The notes: generated from the letters alone by a model not told the origin. 64,000 nt of DNA from Kastovskya adunca ATA6-11-RM4 (GCA_019359445.1 JAHHHJ010000016.1:80273-144272); one strand, 5' to 3'. Shown: positions 17,105 through 26,031, counted from the stretch's first letter. Program-made: numbers and translations.

Positions 17105-17842
17105 TCAAGATGAAGGAAGGCTCTCTACATGAGATTGAGCCTGAAGCGTCATTCTACCCTTTTGCACCTCCAACTGTGTGAGGCGCAGTGACATTCCCTC
17201 TAGGGCGAAGTCCCGCAACTCTAACAAATTACTAATCTTATCGCGTAAGGTTTTGGTGACTTCCGGTGATAAGTCCTTCCCCTCGCTGTACTGGATATCT
17301 TCTAAGGATATGGTTCCACGACTTCGGTCTAAATGGGGTACTGCTGTAAAGGCAACTGAATGAGTTTCGCCCGTCTCTTGCATAAAAACTTCAGCCTTCA
17401 CGCCAATCTTACCGTTACCTGGTAAAGAAAATTCTGCCTGTTGTACATCAACCGTTGTGGATTTACCCTCTACCTGCACGCTTAGATTTTGCAACTCATT
17501 ATGCACAAGTTCCGAGTTGAGCGCTCGACTAACGTCTTGTTCCGTTAGGACAATACGAGTAGTGGCATCAGTCGGATTTTCCAGCTTAATATCGCCAAAG
17601 GCAGCACTCATTGCATCAATGTTGATGCTACCAATGTCAATTTCCATTTCTTCAACGCGCAAGTCTCCCTGCACTATTTTCTTACCTTTCATCGAGACTG
17701 AATCCACCTTGCCCTGAATTGCATTAAGGGGATTAGTCTGAATATCTACATCCAACTCCTCCACCTCATCGAGTTGGCTAGAAAATCCAGCTTCTGCTGC
17801 CTTGCTGAGTGCTTGTTCGCCGAGTCCTTTATCGCTTGACAT
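17105..17842 (-). CDS. DUF2993 (LmeA-like) phospholipid-binding protein
   Basis: About 245 residues from the ATG at 17840-17842 (a GTG at 17876-17878 would add 12). The pattern of beta-rich segments (NAIQGKVDSVSMKGKKIV, the MEIDIGSINID segment, LTEQDVSRALNSELV, the C-terminal GMSLRLTQLEVQKGRMTLQA) is that of the DUF2993/LmeA family, small lipid-binding proteins found in actinobacteria and cyanobacteria. No clear signal peptide or membrane segment is present. Transcribed in the same direction as the lipopeptide operon but some 400 bases away. Function in cyanobacteria is not known to me. Confidence 0.72.
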   Translation of the reverse strand: MSSDKGLGEQALSKAAEAGFSSQLDEVEELDVDIQTNPLNAIQGKVDSVSMKGKKIVQGDLRVEEMEIDIGSINIDAMSAAFGDIKLENPTDATTRIVLTEQDVSRALNSELVHNELQNLSVQVEGKSTTVDVQQAEFSLPGNGKIGVKAEVFMQETGETHSVAFTAVPHLDRSRGTISLEDIQYSEGKDLSPEVTKTLRDKISNLLELRDFALEGMSLRLTQLEVQKGRMTLQAQSHVESLPSS

Positions 17843-18727
17843 CTCTATAGTTTTCAGTGGTACTTTACAACTGGTCACTATAGATATTCCGCGATCGCAA
17901 TGTCTCTACATAGCGGTGGAATTTAGCCTAATCAGGAAAAATTTATTGTCATCAAGTAGTGCTTACTTAATGAATGAAATGAATGAAAATATAGGCATGA
18001 AGCAAGCACTATAGCTTTTAACGAATTGCTTGTGTTCCTATAATTATGGTTTCTGGGACTAAACTACCCAAACGATTTTCTTCATATTCATAGCTAGCCG
18101 GGTATAGATATGAATTTGGGGAATGGACATCAACAAGACTAGCAATATCCCTCGAATAAGCAACAGAAATTAAACTAAGCGACTCTCAAGTAAGGAGAAG
18201 ATCAGATAGAAAAAAGTACGTTTACCTTTAGGCAAAATTTAGCCTGGAGGACAAACAAAATCCTGAAAAGCTTAAGATATTTAATAAAGCGATTTCTTCA
18301 AATCTTCACCTATTGTTAGAAAATCGGATTGGCGGGAGTATTCATCCACTGGGGAAACGTTTGCCGCGAAGACCTAGTGCTGTAGATTAAAGCAAGAATA
18401 TTTTCTGTAGGACAGCCCTAGCGATCGCTACCTCTTTTAGGGTTTGTTTTCGCTCCTTATCCGTCAGATTCAGTTTCAAGGGGACTTTGACTGAATACCC
18501 TCTTTCCTTGACACTTCCTGACTCGGAGGAACTGGACGTGTCCCAGCAGCGCTTTTTTAAGGAAACTGGGAGGGATCTCCAGGTTGAAAAACACACCCTA
18601 GGGCTGCAACCTTAAGCAATTCTTTCCATTTGAAGGCTAGTTAATGCCCCTGTAGGGGATTGATTTTTGAGAGTGAGAATCGCTTTACTTATACGTTGGA
18701 ACAAAGATAATAAAAGGATTTTGAGTT
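17843..18727. other. Long intergenic region upstream of the ABC transporter operon
   Basis: About 885 bases. A 69-codon open frame on the minus strand (18387-18596) has a lysine-rich end (DKERKQTLKEVAIARA) but no recognised relative and no good ribosome site; I do not call it. A short hairpin CCCCTGTAGGGG lies near 18650. No riboswitch, NikR-like palindrome or tRNA was recognised. Confidence 0.5.
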
Positions 18728-20341
18728 GTGTTGATGCCCCGCTGGTCTCTGGGGTTTCTGCTAATAGTGCAGATGCTAGCCGCTTGTAGTAACCCTCAGA
18801 CCACTGAGTCTAGTAATATCCAGTCTTCTGGCTCGAAAGAGCAAATCGTCTTAGCTATCGGTGGAGAATCAGAGGAAGGCTACGATCCTACCCTTGGCTG
18901 GGGGCGCTACGGTTCTCCCTTGTTTCAAAGCACGCTACTCCGGCGCGACGAGAACCTCAAAATTGTCAATGATTTAGCAGAACGCTATGAAGTTAGCGAA
19001 GACAGAAAAGTCTGGACGGTAAAAATCCGCGAGGATGCCAAGTTTTCGGATGGTAAGCCACTAACGGCGGAGGATGTTGCCTATACCTTTAACAAGGCGG
19101 CGGAAAGTGCAGGGTTGACGGACATAAGCGTATTAGACAGAGCCGTTGCTACCGGAAGTTACGAAGTCGAACTGCGTTTGAAAGAGCCGCAAAGTACCTT
19201 TGTCAATCGGCTAATTACCTTGGGAATTGTGCCGAAGCACGCCCACAACGAAAACTATGCCCGCAATCCTATCGGTTCTGGCCCCTATAAGCTTGTGCAG
19301 TGGAATGAAGGACAGCAATTAATCGTTGAAGCTAATCCGGAATACTACGGGGAAAAACCCAAAATTGAGCGTTTAGTCTTCCTTTTTACGGAAGAAGACG
19401 CTGCTTTTGCAGCAGCGAAGTCTGGGCAAGCGCAGGTAGCGGCGGTACCTCAATCCCTAGCGGTGCAGAAAATTAACGGCATGAAGCTGTACGACGTGAA
19501 AAGTGTCGATAATCGCGGCTTGATGTTTCCCTACGTTCCTGCTTCGGAGGGGAAAAAGACCCCTCAGGGCGATCCAATTGGGAATGATGTAACGGCGGAT
19601 TTGGCGATTCGTCAGGCGATTAACTACGCCATAGACCGGAAGGCATTGGTTGAAGGGGTACTAGAAGGTTATGGTTCCTCTGCTTATGGCCCGGTGACAG
19701 GGTTAGCGTGGGAAGAGCCGGATGCGAATATTCAGGATGCCCAACCGGAGAAGGCAAGGCAAATTCTGACGGAGGGAGGCTGGAAAGATAGCGATGGCGA
19801 TCGCATTGTTGATAAAAATGGCTTGAAGGCAGAATTTACTATTCTCTATCCCTCCAACGACAGTACCCGTCAGGCGTTAGCCTTGTCTGCTGCCGAAATG
19901 ATTAAGAACATTGGCATTCAGGCAAATGTCGAAGGTAAGAGCTGGGATGAAATCAAACCCCGGATGCACAACAACGTCATCCTCTTCGGCTGGGGAAGTC
20001 ACGATCAAACGGAGATTTACAACCTCTATCACAGTTCCTCAGCGCAAGGGGACTTTAATAACGCGGGCTACTACGCCAATCAGGAAATTGACAAGACATT
20101 AGATCTAGCAATGGGTGCGCCTTCTGAAGAAGAAGCGATCGCCTTTTGGCAAGCTGCACAGTGGGAGGGGCAAACGGGCTTCACCACCAAGGGCGATGCT
20201 ACTTGGGCATGGTTGGTGAACCTTCACCACACCTATTTTGTCAGCGAGTGCTTGGATATTGGCAATCCTCAGGTCGAACCTCACGGACACGGTTGGCCGA
20301 TTACTAGCAATATTGCTGATTGGAAATGGGTTTGCAATTAA
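18728..20341 (+). CDS. ABC transporter substrate-binding lipoprotein, nickel/peptide type (family 5)
   Basis: 537 residues with a lipoprotein signal: hydrophobic segment followed by the lipobox LAAC around residue 20, so it is exported and anchored by a lipidated cysteine. The body is a family 5 solute-binding protein (LAERYEVSEDRKVWTVKIRE, DGKPLTAEDVAYTFN, NPIGSGPYKLVQW, AIRQAINYAIDR), the family of DppA, OppA and NikA. The C-terminal part is rich in histidine (LHHTYFVSE, EPHGHGW), which fits a nickel or metal-chelate ligand, but this is inference. GTG start at 18728 with AAAGGA about 9 bases upstream; ATG at 18734 is the alternative. First gene of a five-gene transporter operon with two permeases and two ATPases. 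Confidence 0.85.
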   Translation: MLMPRWSLGFLLIVQMLAACSNPQTTESSNIQSSGSKEQIVLAIGGESEEGYDPTLGWGRYGSPLFQSTLLRRDENLKIVNDLAERYEVSEDRKVWTVKIREDAKFSDGKPLTAEDVAYTFNKAAESAGLTDISVLDRAVATGSYEVELRLKEPQSTFVNRLITLGIVPKHAHNENYARNPIGSGPYKLVQWNEGQQLIVEANPEYYGEKPKIERLVFLFTEEDAAFAAAKSGQAQVAAVPQSLAVQKINGMKLYDVKSVDNRGLMFPYVPASEGKKTPQGDPIGNDVTADLAIRQAINYAIDRKALVEGVLEGYGSSAYGPVTGLAWEEPDANIQDAQPEKARQILTEGGWKDSDGDRIVDKNGLKAEFTILYPSNDSTRQALALSAAEMIKNIGIQANVEGKSWDEIKPRMHNNVILFGWGSHDQTEIYNLYHSSSAQGDFNNAGYYANQEIDKTLDLAMGAPSEEEAIAFWQAAQWEGQTGFTTKGDATWAWLVNLHHTYFVSECLDIGNPQVEPHGHGWPITSNIADWKWVCN

Positions 20342-20405
20342 GGATTGGTTGATGCCACGCCTGCAACCCTTAGCCAAAGCGCCATTGACCACGGACAGCG
20401 GATAA

Positions 20406-21398
20406 ATGACCAAAGCGATCGCCCAATTTATTTTTCAGAAACTGCTGCGGTTAGTTCTTTTACTAGTAGCGGTTGCCATCTTTAGCTTCGTTTTAGTAAG
20501 CCTTTCACCGATTAACCCGGTGGATGCTTATATCGGTGCGGATATGTTGCAGATTGGGGCAGAGCAACGGGAGCTGATTGCCCAGCGCTGGGGCTTGGAT
20601 CAACCCATGACAACGCGCTTTTTCCTCTGGCTGCAACAATTTATCCAGGGGAATCTTGGCACCTCAATGATTTTTAATCAACCTGTTACTACCGTCATTG
20701 CGACGCGCTTCCAAACCTCTCTCCAGATGCTGGCGGTGGCTTGGTTGCTGTCGGGGGTTTTTGGTCTGTTGTTGGGGGTCTTAGCCGGAGCGTGGGAAGG
20801 GTCATGGCTGGATCGGGCAATTCGCCTCTATGCCTACACCCTGGCATCTAGCCCCACCTTTTGGGTCGCGCTGTTGCTGTTGATTACCTTCTCTGTCAAC
20901 TTCCGCGTGACACCGATTTGTTGTGCCTCACCGCCTGGTGTATTGCTAGAAGATGTGACGATTTGGCAGCGCCTGCACCATTTACTTCTACCCGCCGCCA
21001 CCTTGAGTCTGATTGGTGTAGCGAGTATTGCCCTACACACTCGTCAGAAATTGATTGAGGTTTTAAATAGCGATTACGCCCTCTTTGCCAAAGCGCAGGG
21101 GGAAACTACAGCCGGGTTTGTCTGGCACCACGGCTTACGCAATATCATGCTGCCAGCAATTACCCTACAGTTTGCGTCCTTGAGCGAGTTGTTTGGGGGT
21201 TCAGTACTCGCCGAACAAGTTTTTGCCTATCCTGGTTTGGGGCAAGCCACAGTCCAAGCCGCCTTGCGGAGCGACGTACCACTGCTGATTGGTATTGTCT
21301 TCTTTAGCGCCATCTTTGTTTATACAGGAAACGCGATCGCTGACATTACCTACCAACTCATTGACCCCCGCATTCGCATTGGCAGGTCTGCGCCATGA
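20406..21398 (+). CDS. ABC transporter permease, NikB/DppB type
   Basis: 330 residues, inner-membrane permease of the dipeptide/nickel family. An N-terminal membrane segment (VLLLVAVAIFSFVLVSLSP) is followed by the periplasmic stretch with QRWGLDQPMTTRFFLWLQQFIQGNLGTS typical of DppB/NikB, then five further membrane segments and a cytoplasmic EAA-type loop (YALFAKAQGETTAGFVWHHGLRN). It begins 64 bases after the binding protein and its stop overlaps the next start as ATGA, so the two permeases are translationally coupled. Confidence 0.88.
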   Translation: MTKAIAQFIFQKLLRLVLLLVAVAIFSFVLVSLSPINPVDAYIGADMLQIGAEQRELIAQRWGLDQPMTTRFFLWLQQFIQGNLGTSMIFNQPVTTVIATRFQTSLQMLAVAWLLSGVFGLLLGVLAGAWEGSWLDRAIRLYAYTLASSPTFWVALLLLITFSVNFRVTPICCASPPGVLLEDVTIWQRLHHLLLPAATLSLIGVASIALHTRQKLIEVLNSDYALFAKAQGETTAGFVWHHGLRNIMLPAITLQFASLSELFGGSVLAEQVFAYPGLGQATVQAALRSDVPLLIGIVFFSAIFVYTGNAIADITYQLIDPRIRIGRSAP

Positions 21399-22276
21399 AA
21401 TCCTTGACGCCTCCAGAAAGCGCCACCCTAACCTTACCGGGAAAACAACGCCAGAGATTCGGCAATCGCCGCCACCGCACCCTCTGGACGATTGGGGCGT
21501 GCGTCGTGTTTTTGGCAGCCGTTATCCTCAGCAGCCAGATATTAGGGGATGCAGGGCTAAATCCGAGTTTAGGCGATCGCAATCAGCCTCCCAACTTGGC
21601 TCATCCCTTCGGCACCGACTGGCTAGGGCGAGACATGCTCACCCGCACCCTGCACGGGCTTTCCTTGAGCCTCTGTATCGGCTTACTAGCGGCGGGATTT
21701 AGTGCCGTCATTGGTACTGTCTTAGGGATAATCTCCGGAACAGTTGGGGGCAAAGTAGATGCCGTAGTTACCTGGATTATCGATGTCTTCTTCAGCCTGC
21801 CTCACCTGGTACTGCTGATTATGATTGCCTTTGCTGTCGGTGGCGGTACATCAGGTGTAATTATTGCCGTTGCCCTAACGCACTGGACAAGTCTGGCACG
21901 CATCATCCGCGCCGAAGTTCTGCAAGTCAGTAGCTCCAACTACGTCCAGCTTGCCTACAAACTCGGACATTCGCCCTTGTGGGTAGCCCGTCACCACATG
22001 ATCCCTCATGTCATCCCCCAGCTACTAGTTGGTTTAATCCTCCTCTTCCCCCATGCCATTCTCCACGAAGCCGCCCTCACCTTTATCGGCATCGGCTTAT
22101 CTCCCCACACCCCCGCCATCGGCATCATCCTTGCAGAGTCCATGCGTCACCTATCCACAGGCTACTGGTGGCTCGGCGTCCTCCCCGGTGTCGCCCTCCT
22201 AATTGCCGTCAAAGCCTTCGACATCCTCGGCGAAAATCTCCGAACACTTCTTGACCCGAAAACGAGCCAGGATTGA
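21395..22276 (+). CDS. ABC transporter permease, NikC/DppC type
   Basis: 293 residues, second permease of the transporter. It has the long N-terminal cytoplasmic segment, one membrane helix (IGACVVFLAAVILSSQIL), the family signature HPFGTDWLGRDMLTRTLHGL and five more helices with a coupling loop (YVQLAYKLGHSPLWVARHHM). Overlaps the previous gene by 4 bases. Directly downstream lie a G-rich tract and a heptamer array that separate it from the two ATPase genes by about 300 bases. Confidence 0.88.
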   Translation: MKSLTPPESATLTLPGKQRQRFGNRRHRTLWTIGACVVFLAAVILSSQILGDAGLNPSLGDRNQPPNLAHPFGTDWLGRDMLTRTLHGLSLSLCIGLLAAGFSAVIGTVLGIISGTVGGKVDAVVTWIIDVFFSLPHLVLLIMIAFAVGGGTSGVIIAVALTHWTSLARIIRAEVLQVSSSNYVQLAYKLGHSPLWVARHHMIPHVIPQLLVGLILLFPHAILHEAALTFIGIGLSPHTPAIGIILAESMRHLSTGYWWLGVLPGVALLIAVKAFDILGENLRTLLDPKTSQD

Positions 22277-22418
22277 TGGGGTGCGGGGGAGCAGGGGAGA
22301 TGGGGAGCAGGGGAGCGGGGGTGCAGGGGAGCTGAGGGGATGGGGGGAGAAGCACTATTGACCTAATAACCAATCATTTTACGGGCACGGTACTGCCGTG
22401 CCCCTACACAGGACTCCC
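22277..22418. other. G-rich tract and short hairpin between permease and ATPase genes
   Basis: From 22278 to about 22348 the plus strand is a run of GGGG blocks separated by 2-6 bases (GGGGAGCAGGGGAG-type repeats), a potential G-quadruplex. At 22383-22403 GGGCACGG and CCGTGCCC form an 8-bp hairpin with a 5-base loop and no T-run. A similar G-rich stretch precedes the other TTCATAC array near 26.5 kb. Confidence 0.8.
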
Positions 22419-22579
22419 TTCATACTTCATACTTCATACTTCATACTTCATACTTCACCCTTCATACTTCATACTTCATACTTCACCCTTCATACTTCAT
22501 ACTTCATACTTCACCCTTCATACTTCACCCTTCATACTTCACCCTTCATACTTCATACTTCACCCTTCATACTTCACCC
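22419..22579 (+). repeat. STRR array: 23 perfect heptamers, TTCATAC and TTCACCC
   Basis: 161 bases that resolve without remainder into 23 heptamers of just two kinds, 16 TTCATAC and 7 TTCACCC. The last unit ends at the base before the ATG of the ATPase gene, so no Shine-Dalgarno sequence can be present. This is a short tandemly repeated repetitive (STRR) sequence as known in filamentous cyanobacteria. Confidence 0.97.
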
Positions 22580-23515
22580 ATGCTTTCCGTCTACAACCTC
22601 AGCGTCACCTTCACAATGTACAACCAGGGCTTGACTCAGCGACGGCTTACGGTGATTACCGAGCTGGATTTGGAGGTTAAGGCGGGAGAGGTGATGGCGG
22701 TTGTGGGGGCAAGTGGTTCGGGTAAGAGTCTGCTCGCTCATGCGATTCTGGGGATTTTGCCGAAGAATGCAGAAGTAGCGGGACAGATCTATTTCAAGGG
22801 GGAGCTACTAACCCCAGCGCGATCGCAAACCTGGCGCGGGCGAGAAATTGCCCTGATTCCCCAATCTGTAGGCTATCTTGACCCTTTGATGCGGGTAGGG
22901 TCGCAAGTCGGTCGTGCGGCACAACTGAGCGGCATCTCAACGCAAGCGGCTAAACCAGCGGTGGAGCAAACGTTTAACCGCTATGGACTCGCCTCTGTGG
23001 TTAAACGCTTTTTCCCGTTTCAGCTTTCTGGCGGGATGGCGCGGCGGGTGCTGGTTTCAACGGCGGCGGTGGGACAAGCGGAGTTGGTGATTGCGGACGA
23101 ACCGACGCCGGGATTGCACTCAGAGGTGGTGAGGGAAACGCTGAATCATTTACGGGAATTAGCCAATGAGGGTAAAGGGGTGATATTGATTACCCACGAT
23201 ATTGAGGCGGCGCTGCAAGTGGCGGATCGGGTGGCGGTTTTCTATGCAGGGACAACGGTTGAGATTGCGGACGCGCAAGATTTTCCCACGGGAAAAATTC
23301 GTCATCCTTACACTAGGGCATTATGGCGATCGCTTCCTCAAAATGACTTTATTCCCGTTCCCGGCACTCAACCCAGCCCGGATGCTTTACCCCCTGGCTG
23401 TTTATTTACTGAGCGCTGTCCGTGGGTGACAGACGCTTGTAGGGAAGCGCGTCCAGCCTTTCGGGAAGTGCGGGGCGCTCCGGTACGCTGTATTCATGCA
23501 GATGAGGTGCATTGA
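22580..23515 (+). CDS. ABC transporter ATPase, NikD/DppD type
   Basis: 311 residues, cytoplasmic ATPase of the nickel/peptide transporter. Walker A GASGSGKS near residue 47, signature LSGGMARR, Walker B ELVIADEP, switch histidine in LITHDIEA. The C-terminal extension has the PPGCLFTERCPWVTDACRE cysteine segment typical of DppD/OppD-type subunits, some of which carry an iron-sulphur cluster. The start ATG directly follows the heptamer array; the N-terminus MLSVYNLSVTF fits the family, so this start is likely despite the missing ribosome site. Overlaps the next ATPase gene by 4 bases. Confidence 0.9.
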   Translation: MLSVYNLSVTFTMYNQGLTQRRLTVITELDLEVKAGEVMAVVGASGSGKSLLAHAILGILPKNAEVAGQIYFKGELLTPARSQTWRGREIALIPQSVGYLDPLMRVGSQVGRAAQLSGISTQAAKPAVEQTFNRYGLASVVKRFFPFQLSGGMARRVLVSTAAVGQAELVIADEPTPGLHSEVVRETLNHLRELANEGKGVILITHDIEAALQVADRVAVFYAGTTVEIADAQDFPTGKIRHPYTRALWRSLPQNDFIPVPGTQPSPDALPPGCLFTERCPWVTDACREARPAFREVRGAPVRCIHADEVH

Positions 23516-24147
23516 TGTTGAGAGGTGAAAATCTTTCGTTTCGCTACGGGAAAAATCAGCCTTGGCTGTTCCAGAATTTAAATATAGAAGTTGCTCCCGG
23601 CGAAATTGTCGGTTTAAGCGGTGCCAGTGGCTTTGGCAAGACGACGCTGGGTAAGATTCTGGCGGGATATATCGCCCCAAGGTCGGGAATCGTCACCGTT
23701 AACGGTCAGCCTTTACCAAAGCGGGGTTACTCGCCTGTGCAACTCATCTTCCAGAACCCGGAACTATCGGTTAACCCTCGCTGGCGGATTGAGAAGATTC
23801 TCCACGAAGGGCAACCGCCAGAGCAGGAACTGCTAAAAGCGCTGAGTATCCACAGTAACTGGTTGACACGATGGCCCCACGAACTGAGCGGCGGGGAGTT
23901 ACAGCGCATAGCGGTAGCGCGATCGCTAAATCCCTTTACCCGCTACCTGATTGCCGATGAGATGACGGCAATGCTGGATGCCAATACCCAAGCATTAATC
24001 TGGCAGGCGGTAACGGCATACACCCGCCAGCACAAGTTAGGGCTATTGGTGGTGAGCCATGAGGCAGCATTACTGAAGCGGTTAGGCGGGCGAATTATTG
24101 ACTTAAGCGCAAAAAATAGGGGCTTTTCGCCAATATTGCCTCATTAA
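23512..24147 (+). CDS. ABC transporter ATPase, NikE/DppF type
   Basis: 211 residues, second ATPase of the transporter. Walker A GASGFGKTT near residue 40, LIFQNPELSVNPRW (typical of DppF/NikE), signature LSGGELQR, Walker B YLIADEM, and VVSHEAALL. It is shorter than most DppF proteins because the C-terminal oligopeptide region is missing, as in NikE. It overlaps the upstream ATPase as ATGA and its last 4 bases overlap the convergent uracil-DNA glycosylase gene. Confidence 0.88.
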   Translation: MMLRGENLSFRYGKNQPWLFQNLNIEVAPGEIVGLSGASGFGKTTLGKILAGYIAPRSGIVTVNGQPLPKRGYSPVQLIFQNPELSVNPRWRIEKILHEGQPPEQELLKALSIHSNWLTRWPHELSGGELQRIAVARSLNPFTRYLIADEMTAMLDANTQALIWQAVTAYTRQHKLGLLVVSHEAALLKRLGGRIIDLSAKNRGFSPILPH

Positions 24148-24842
24148 GCGCTGATTTCGTCTAACTTATCCCGCACCGCTTGGATGTCTTGCCACATTAA
24201 CCATTTTGGGCTTCCCTGCTCTCGTGAAGGATTTCGTAACAGGTAGGCAGGGTGGAGAATCGGCATACACAGACGCCCTTCCCATTCCATCCAAGTACCG
24301 CGAATCTTCGTGATGCCTCGCTTATCCCCTGTCAATCCTTTAACCGCTGTTGCCCCTGTTAGCAGCATAATTTTGGGATCTATCAGGCGAATCTGCTCTA
24401 ATAGATAAGGCTTGCAAGCTGCCGCTTCCTCCGTTGTTGGCGTGCGATTCCCTGGCGGACGGCACTTGACAATGTTTGAGATATAGACATCTTTCTCCGT
24501 ATCGAGTTTGACGGCTGCCAGAATTTTCTCTAGCAGTTGCCCAGCCCTCCCCACAAAGGGTAACCCTGTCTCGTCTTCATTTTGCCCTGGCCCTTCCCCA
24601 ATAATCATAATTGGTGCTTTCGGGTTGCCTCGTCCGACAACAGCATGGGTGCGGGTTGCTCCTAAGTCGCAACGATGGCAGCGGTTACAATGCTCGGCAA
24701 TTGGCGTCAGGCTGTCATAGGTACCTGGAGGAATGGGAATTTTTACATCCGTGGGAATTAACTCTAGATTAGGCTCTGCCTGGGGTAAAGATTCGCTAAA
24801 GGCGTCGGTATTAAAAAGACTTATTTGTTCTTCGTTAGCCAT
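24144..24842 (-). CDS. Uracil-DNA glycosylase, type 4 (iron-sulphur)
   Basis: 232 residues. Removes uracil from DNA in base excision repair. Motif 1 is GEGPGQNEDETGLPFVGRAG, motif 3 region HPAYLLRNPS. Iron-sulphur cysteines are seen in CNRCHRCDLG near residue 52, and in KCRPPGNRTPT and AACKPYL near 128-145, the spacing of thermophile-type family 4 enzymes. The gene is convergent with the ABC transporter operon, overlapping it by 4 bases. Confidence 0.9.
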   Translation of the reverse strand: MANEEQISLFNTDAFSESLPQAEPNLELIPTDVKIPIPPGTYDSLTPIAEHCNRCHRCDLGATRTHAVVGRGNPKAPIMIIGEGPGQNEDETGLPFVGRAGQLLEKILAAVKLDTEKDVYISNIVKCRPPGNRTPTTEEAAACKPYLLEQIRLIDPKIMLLTGATAVKGLTGDKRGITKIRGTWMEWEGRLCMPILHPAYLLRNPSREQGSPKWLMWQDIQAVRDKLDEISA

Positions 24843-25002
24843 GAATTTAAATGTATTCGCGGGAAGCCCCCGCTATAAAGTAAGCAACGTTCAGGAGTGA
24901 TGTTTTTAGCGGTGGGATGAAAGCGAGAAAGTCTAGTGTGGCTCAATGCCACAAATACATCAAAGGGGAGTATGTCACAAGCTCGTATCCATCGAAGCCA
25001 CA

Positions 25003-25133
25003 AGACCTCTTGCAAAAATATACTAGACCCCTCCCCAACCCTCCCCTTACTAAGGGGAGGGGGCAAGATTTCAAGTCTCCCCCCTTACTAAGGGGGGATT
25101 AAGGGGGGTCTATTCGACTTATGCAAGAGGTCT
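25003..25133. mobile_element. MITE-like element with 28-bp imperfect inverted ends
   Basis: The left end AGACCTCTTGCA...TAGACCCC and the right end (reverse complement AGACCTCTTGCA...TAGACCCC) match over 12 and 8 bases on either side of a 9-base variable part. The interior holds two CCCCTTACTAAGGGG palindromes. A 3-base ACA flanks both sides (25000-25002, 25134-25136) and may be a target duplication. It has no coding capacity, so any mobility would need a transposase elsewhere. Confidence 0.7.
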
Positions 25134-25311
25134 ACAGTACCAAAAAAGGATCGGTACTCGCCCTTTAAATTTTAATTCTCCTGGCACGGTAAAGAAGAAA
25201 CAAGGGAATTTTTATCCTTGATCCTTAAGTGTTATTTGCAACATTCTCTCTATTGATCCCGACAGTCTCTGTAAAGATCGTTCATCATGGGGGCAAACCC
25301 GTTGCTAAGTG

Positions 25312-25318
25312 CCGGAGG
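25312..25318 (+). promoter_or_regulatory. Shine-Dalgarno that fixes the phosphoribosyltransferase start
   Basis: CGGAGGG lies 6 bases before the ATG at 25324. An in-frame GTG at 25309 would place this site inside the coding sequence, so the ATG is the real start. Confidence 0.8.
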
Positions 25319-25323
25319 GAATC

Positions 25324-26031
25324 ATGTCATCATCCCCACTCTTTAATGACCGCACCGAAGCTGGGAAGCAGTTGGCTCAGTCCGTGGTCAATCTCATCAC
25401 AGAGTTAAAGGCAAGTAGTGTATCTGCCTCACCGATTGTTTATGCTTTGCCGCGTGGTGGTATTCCTGTTGCTGTCCCGATCGCGCGTCAGTTGAGCTGT
25501 CCCTTGGATGTGATGGTTGCTAAAAAGATCGTGAAGCCTGAAAACCCGGAATTAGCGATTGGGGCTGTAACATCTGAGGGTCATGTTCTTTGGACACAGC
25601 CAAGACTCTTTCCTTCTAAGTATTCTCCTGTGCGAGATGAGGCGTTACGTCAGGCTCAAGAGAAAGCCCAAGCACAGTTAAAACAACTCGCCCCTGGTCG
25701 TCCGGATGTCAATCCAGAAGGAGCATTGGCAATTTTAGTTGATGATGGCATTGCCACGGGGATGACAATGGCAGCCGCCGCAAAAGCGTTGAAGGCATAT
25801 AACCCAGCAGAGGTGTGGATTTGTGCGCCCGTTGCCCCGCCCGGATTGCTCAAATCTTTACATCGATGGAGCGATCGCGTGATCATTTTAGAAACACCTG
25901 ACCCGTTTATGAGCGTTAGTCGCTTCTATCAGCAGTTTCCTCAGGTTGAAACCATAGACGCCCTAGCACAGTTGCAACAACACAACCATCTGCTGTTATC
26001 TACCCGTAGGCAGAGTCCAGATAACCCTTAG
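25324..26031 (+). CDS. Phosphoribosyltransferase-domain protein
   Basis: About 235 residues. The fold and the PRPP-binding motif AILVDDGIATGMTM near residue 140 identify a type I phosphoribosyltransferase-like protein; YALPRGGIPVAVPIARQL near residue 40 is typical of a stand-alone cyanobacterial family often annotated as a predicted phosphoribosyltransferase. The base or substrate is unknown. The start is set by a strong ribosome site. No operon partner. Confidence 0.85.
   Translation: MSSSPLFNDRTEAGKQLAQSVVNLITELKASSVSASPIVYALPRGGIPVAVPIARQLSCPLDVMVAKKIVKPENPELAIGAVTSEGHVLWTQPRLFPSKYSPVRDEALRQAQEKAQAQLKQLAPGRPDVNPEGALAILVDDGIATGMTMAAAAKALKAYNPAEVWICAPVAPPGLLKSLHRWSDRVIILETPDPFMSVSRFYQQFPQVETIDALAQLQQHNHLLLSTRRQSPDNP

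Larger units (their letters stand above)
24843..25323. other. Intergenic region carrying a MITE-like element
   Basis: About 480 bases. Contains the inverted-repeat element at 25003-25133 and, close to the next gene, a strong ribosome site. No gene was recognised in the remainder. Confidence 0.7.

Noticed and set aside
18387..18596. 69-codon minus-strand open frame
   Set aside because: No recognised relative and no ribosome site; kept only as a remark in the intergenic entry.
18600..18727. Cobalamin or nickel riboswitch/NikR site before the transporter
   Set aside because: No B12-box-like core or GTATGA palindrome was found.
22419..22579. CRISPR array
   Set aside because: Units are 7 bases with no spacers; this is an STRR array.
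22398..22634. Open frame coding a repeated S/F/I/L/H/T peptide
   Set aside because: It is a translation of the heptamer array with no stop in one frame, not a gene.
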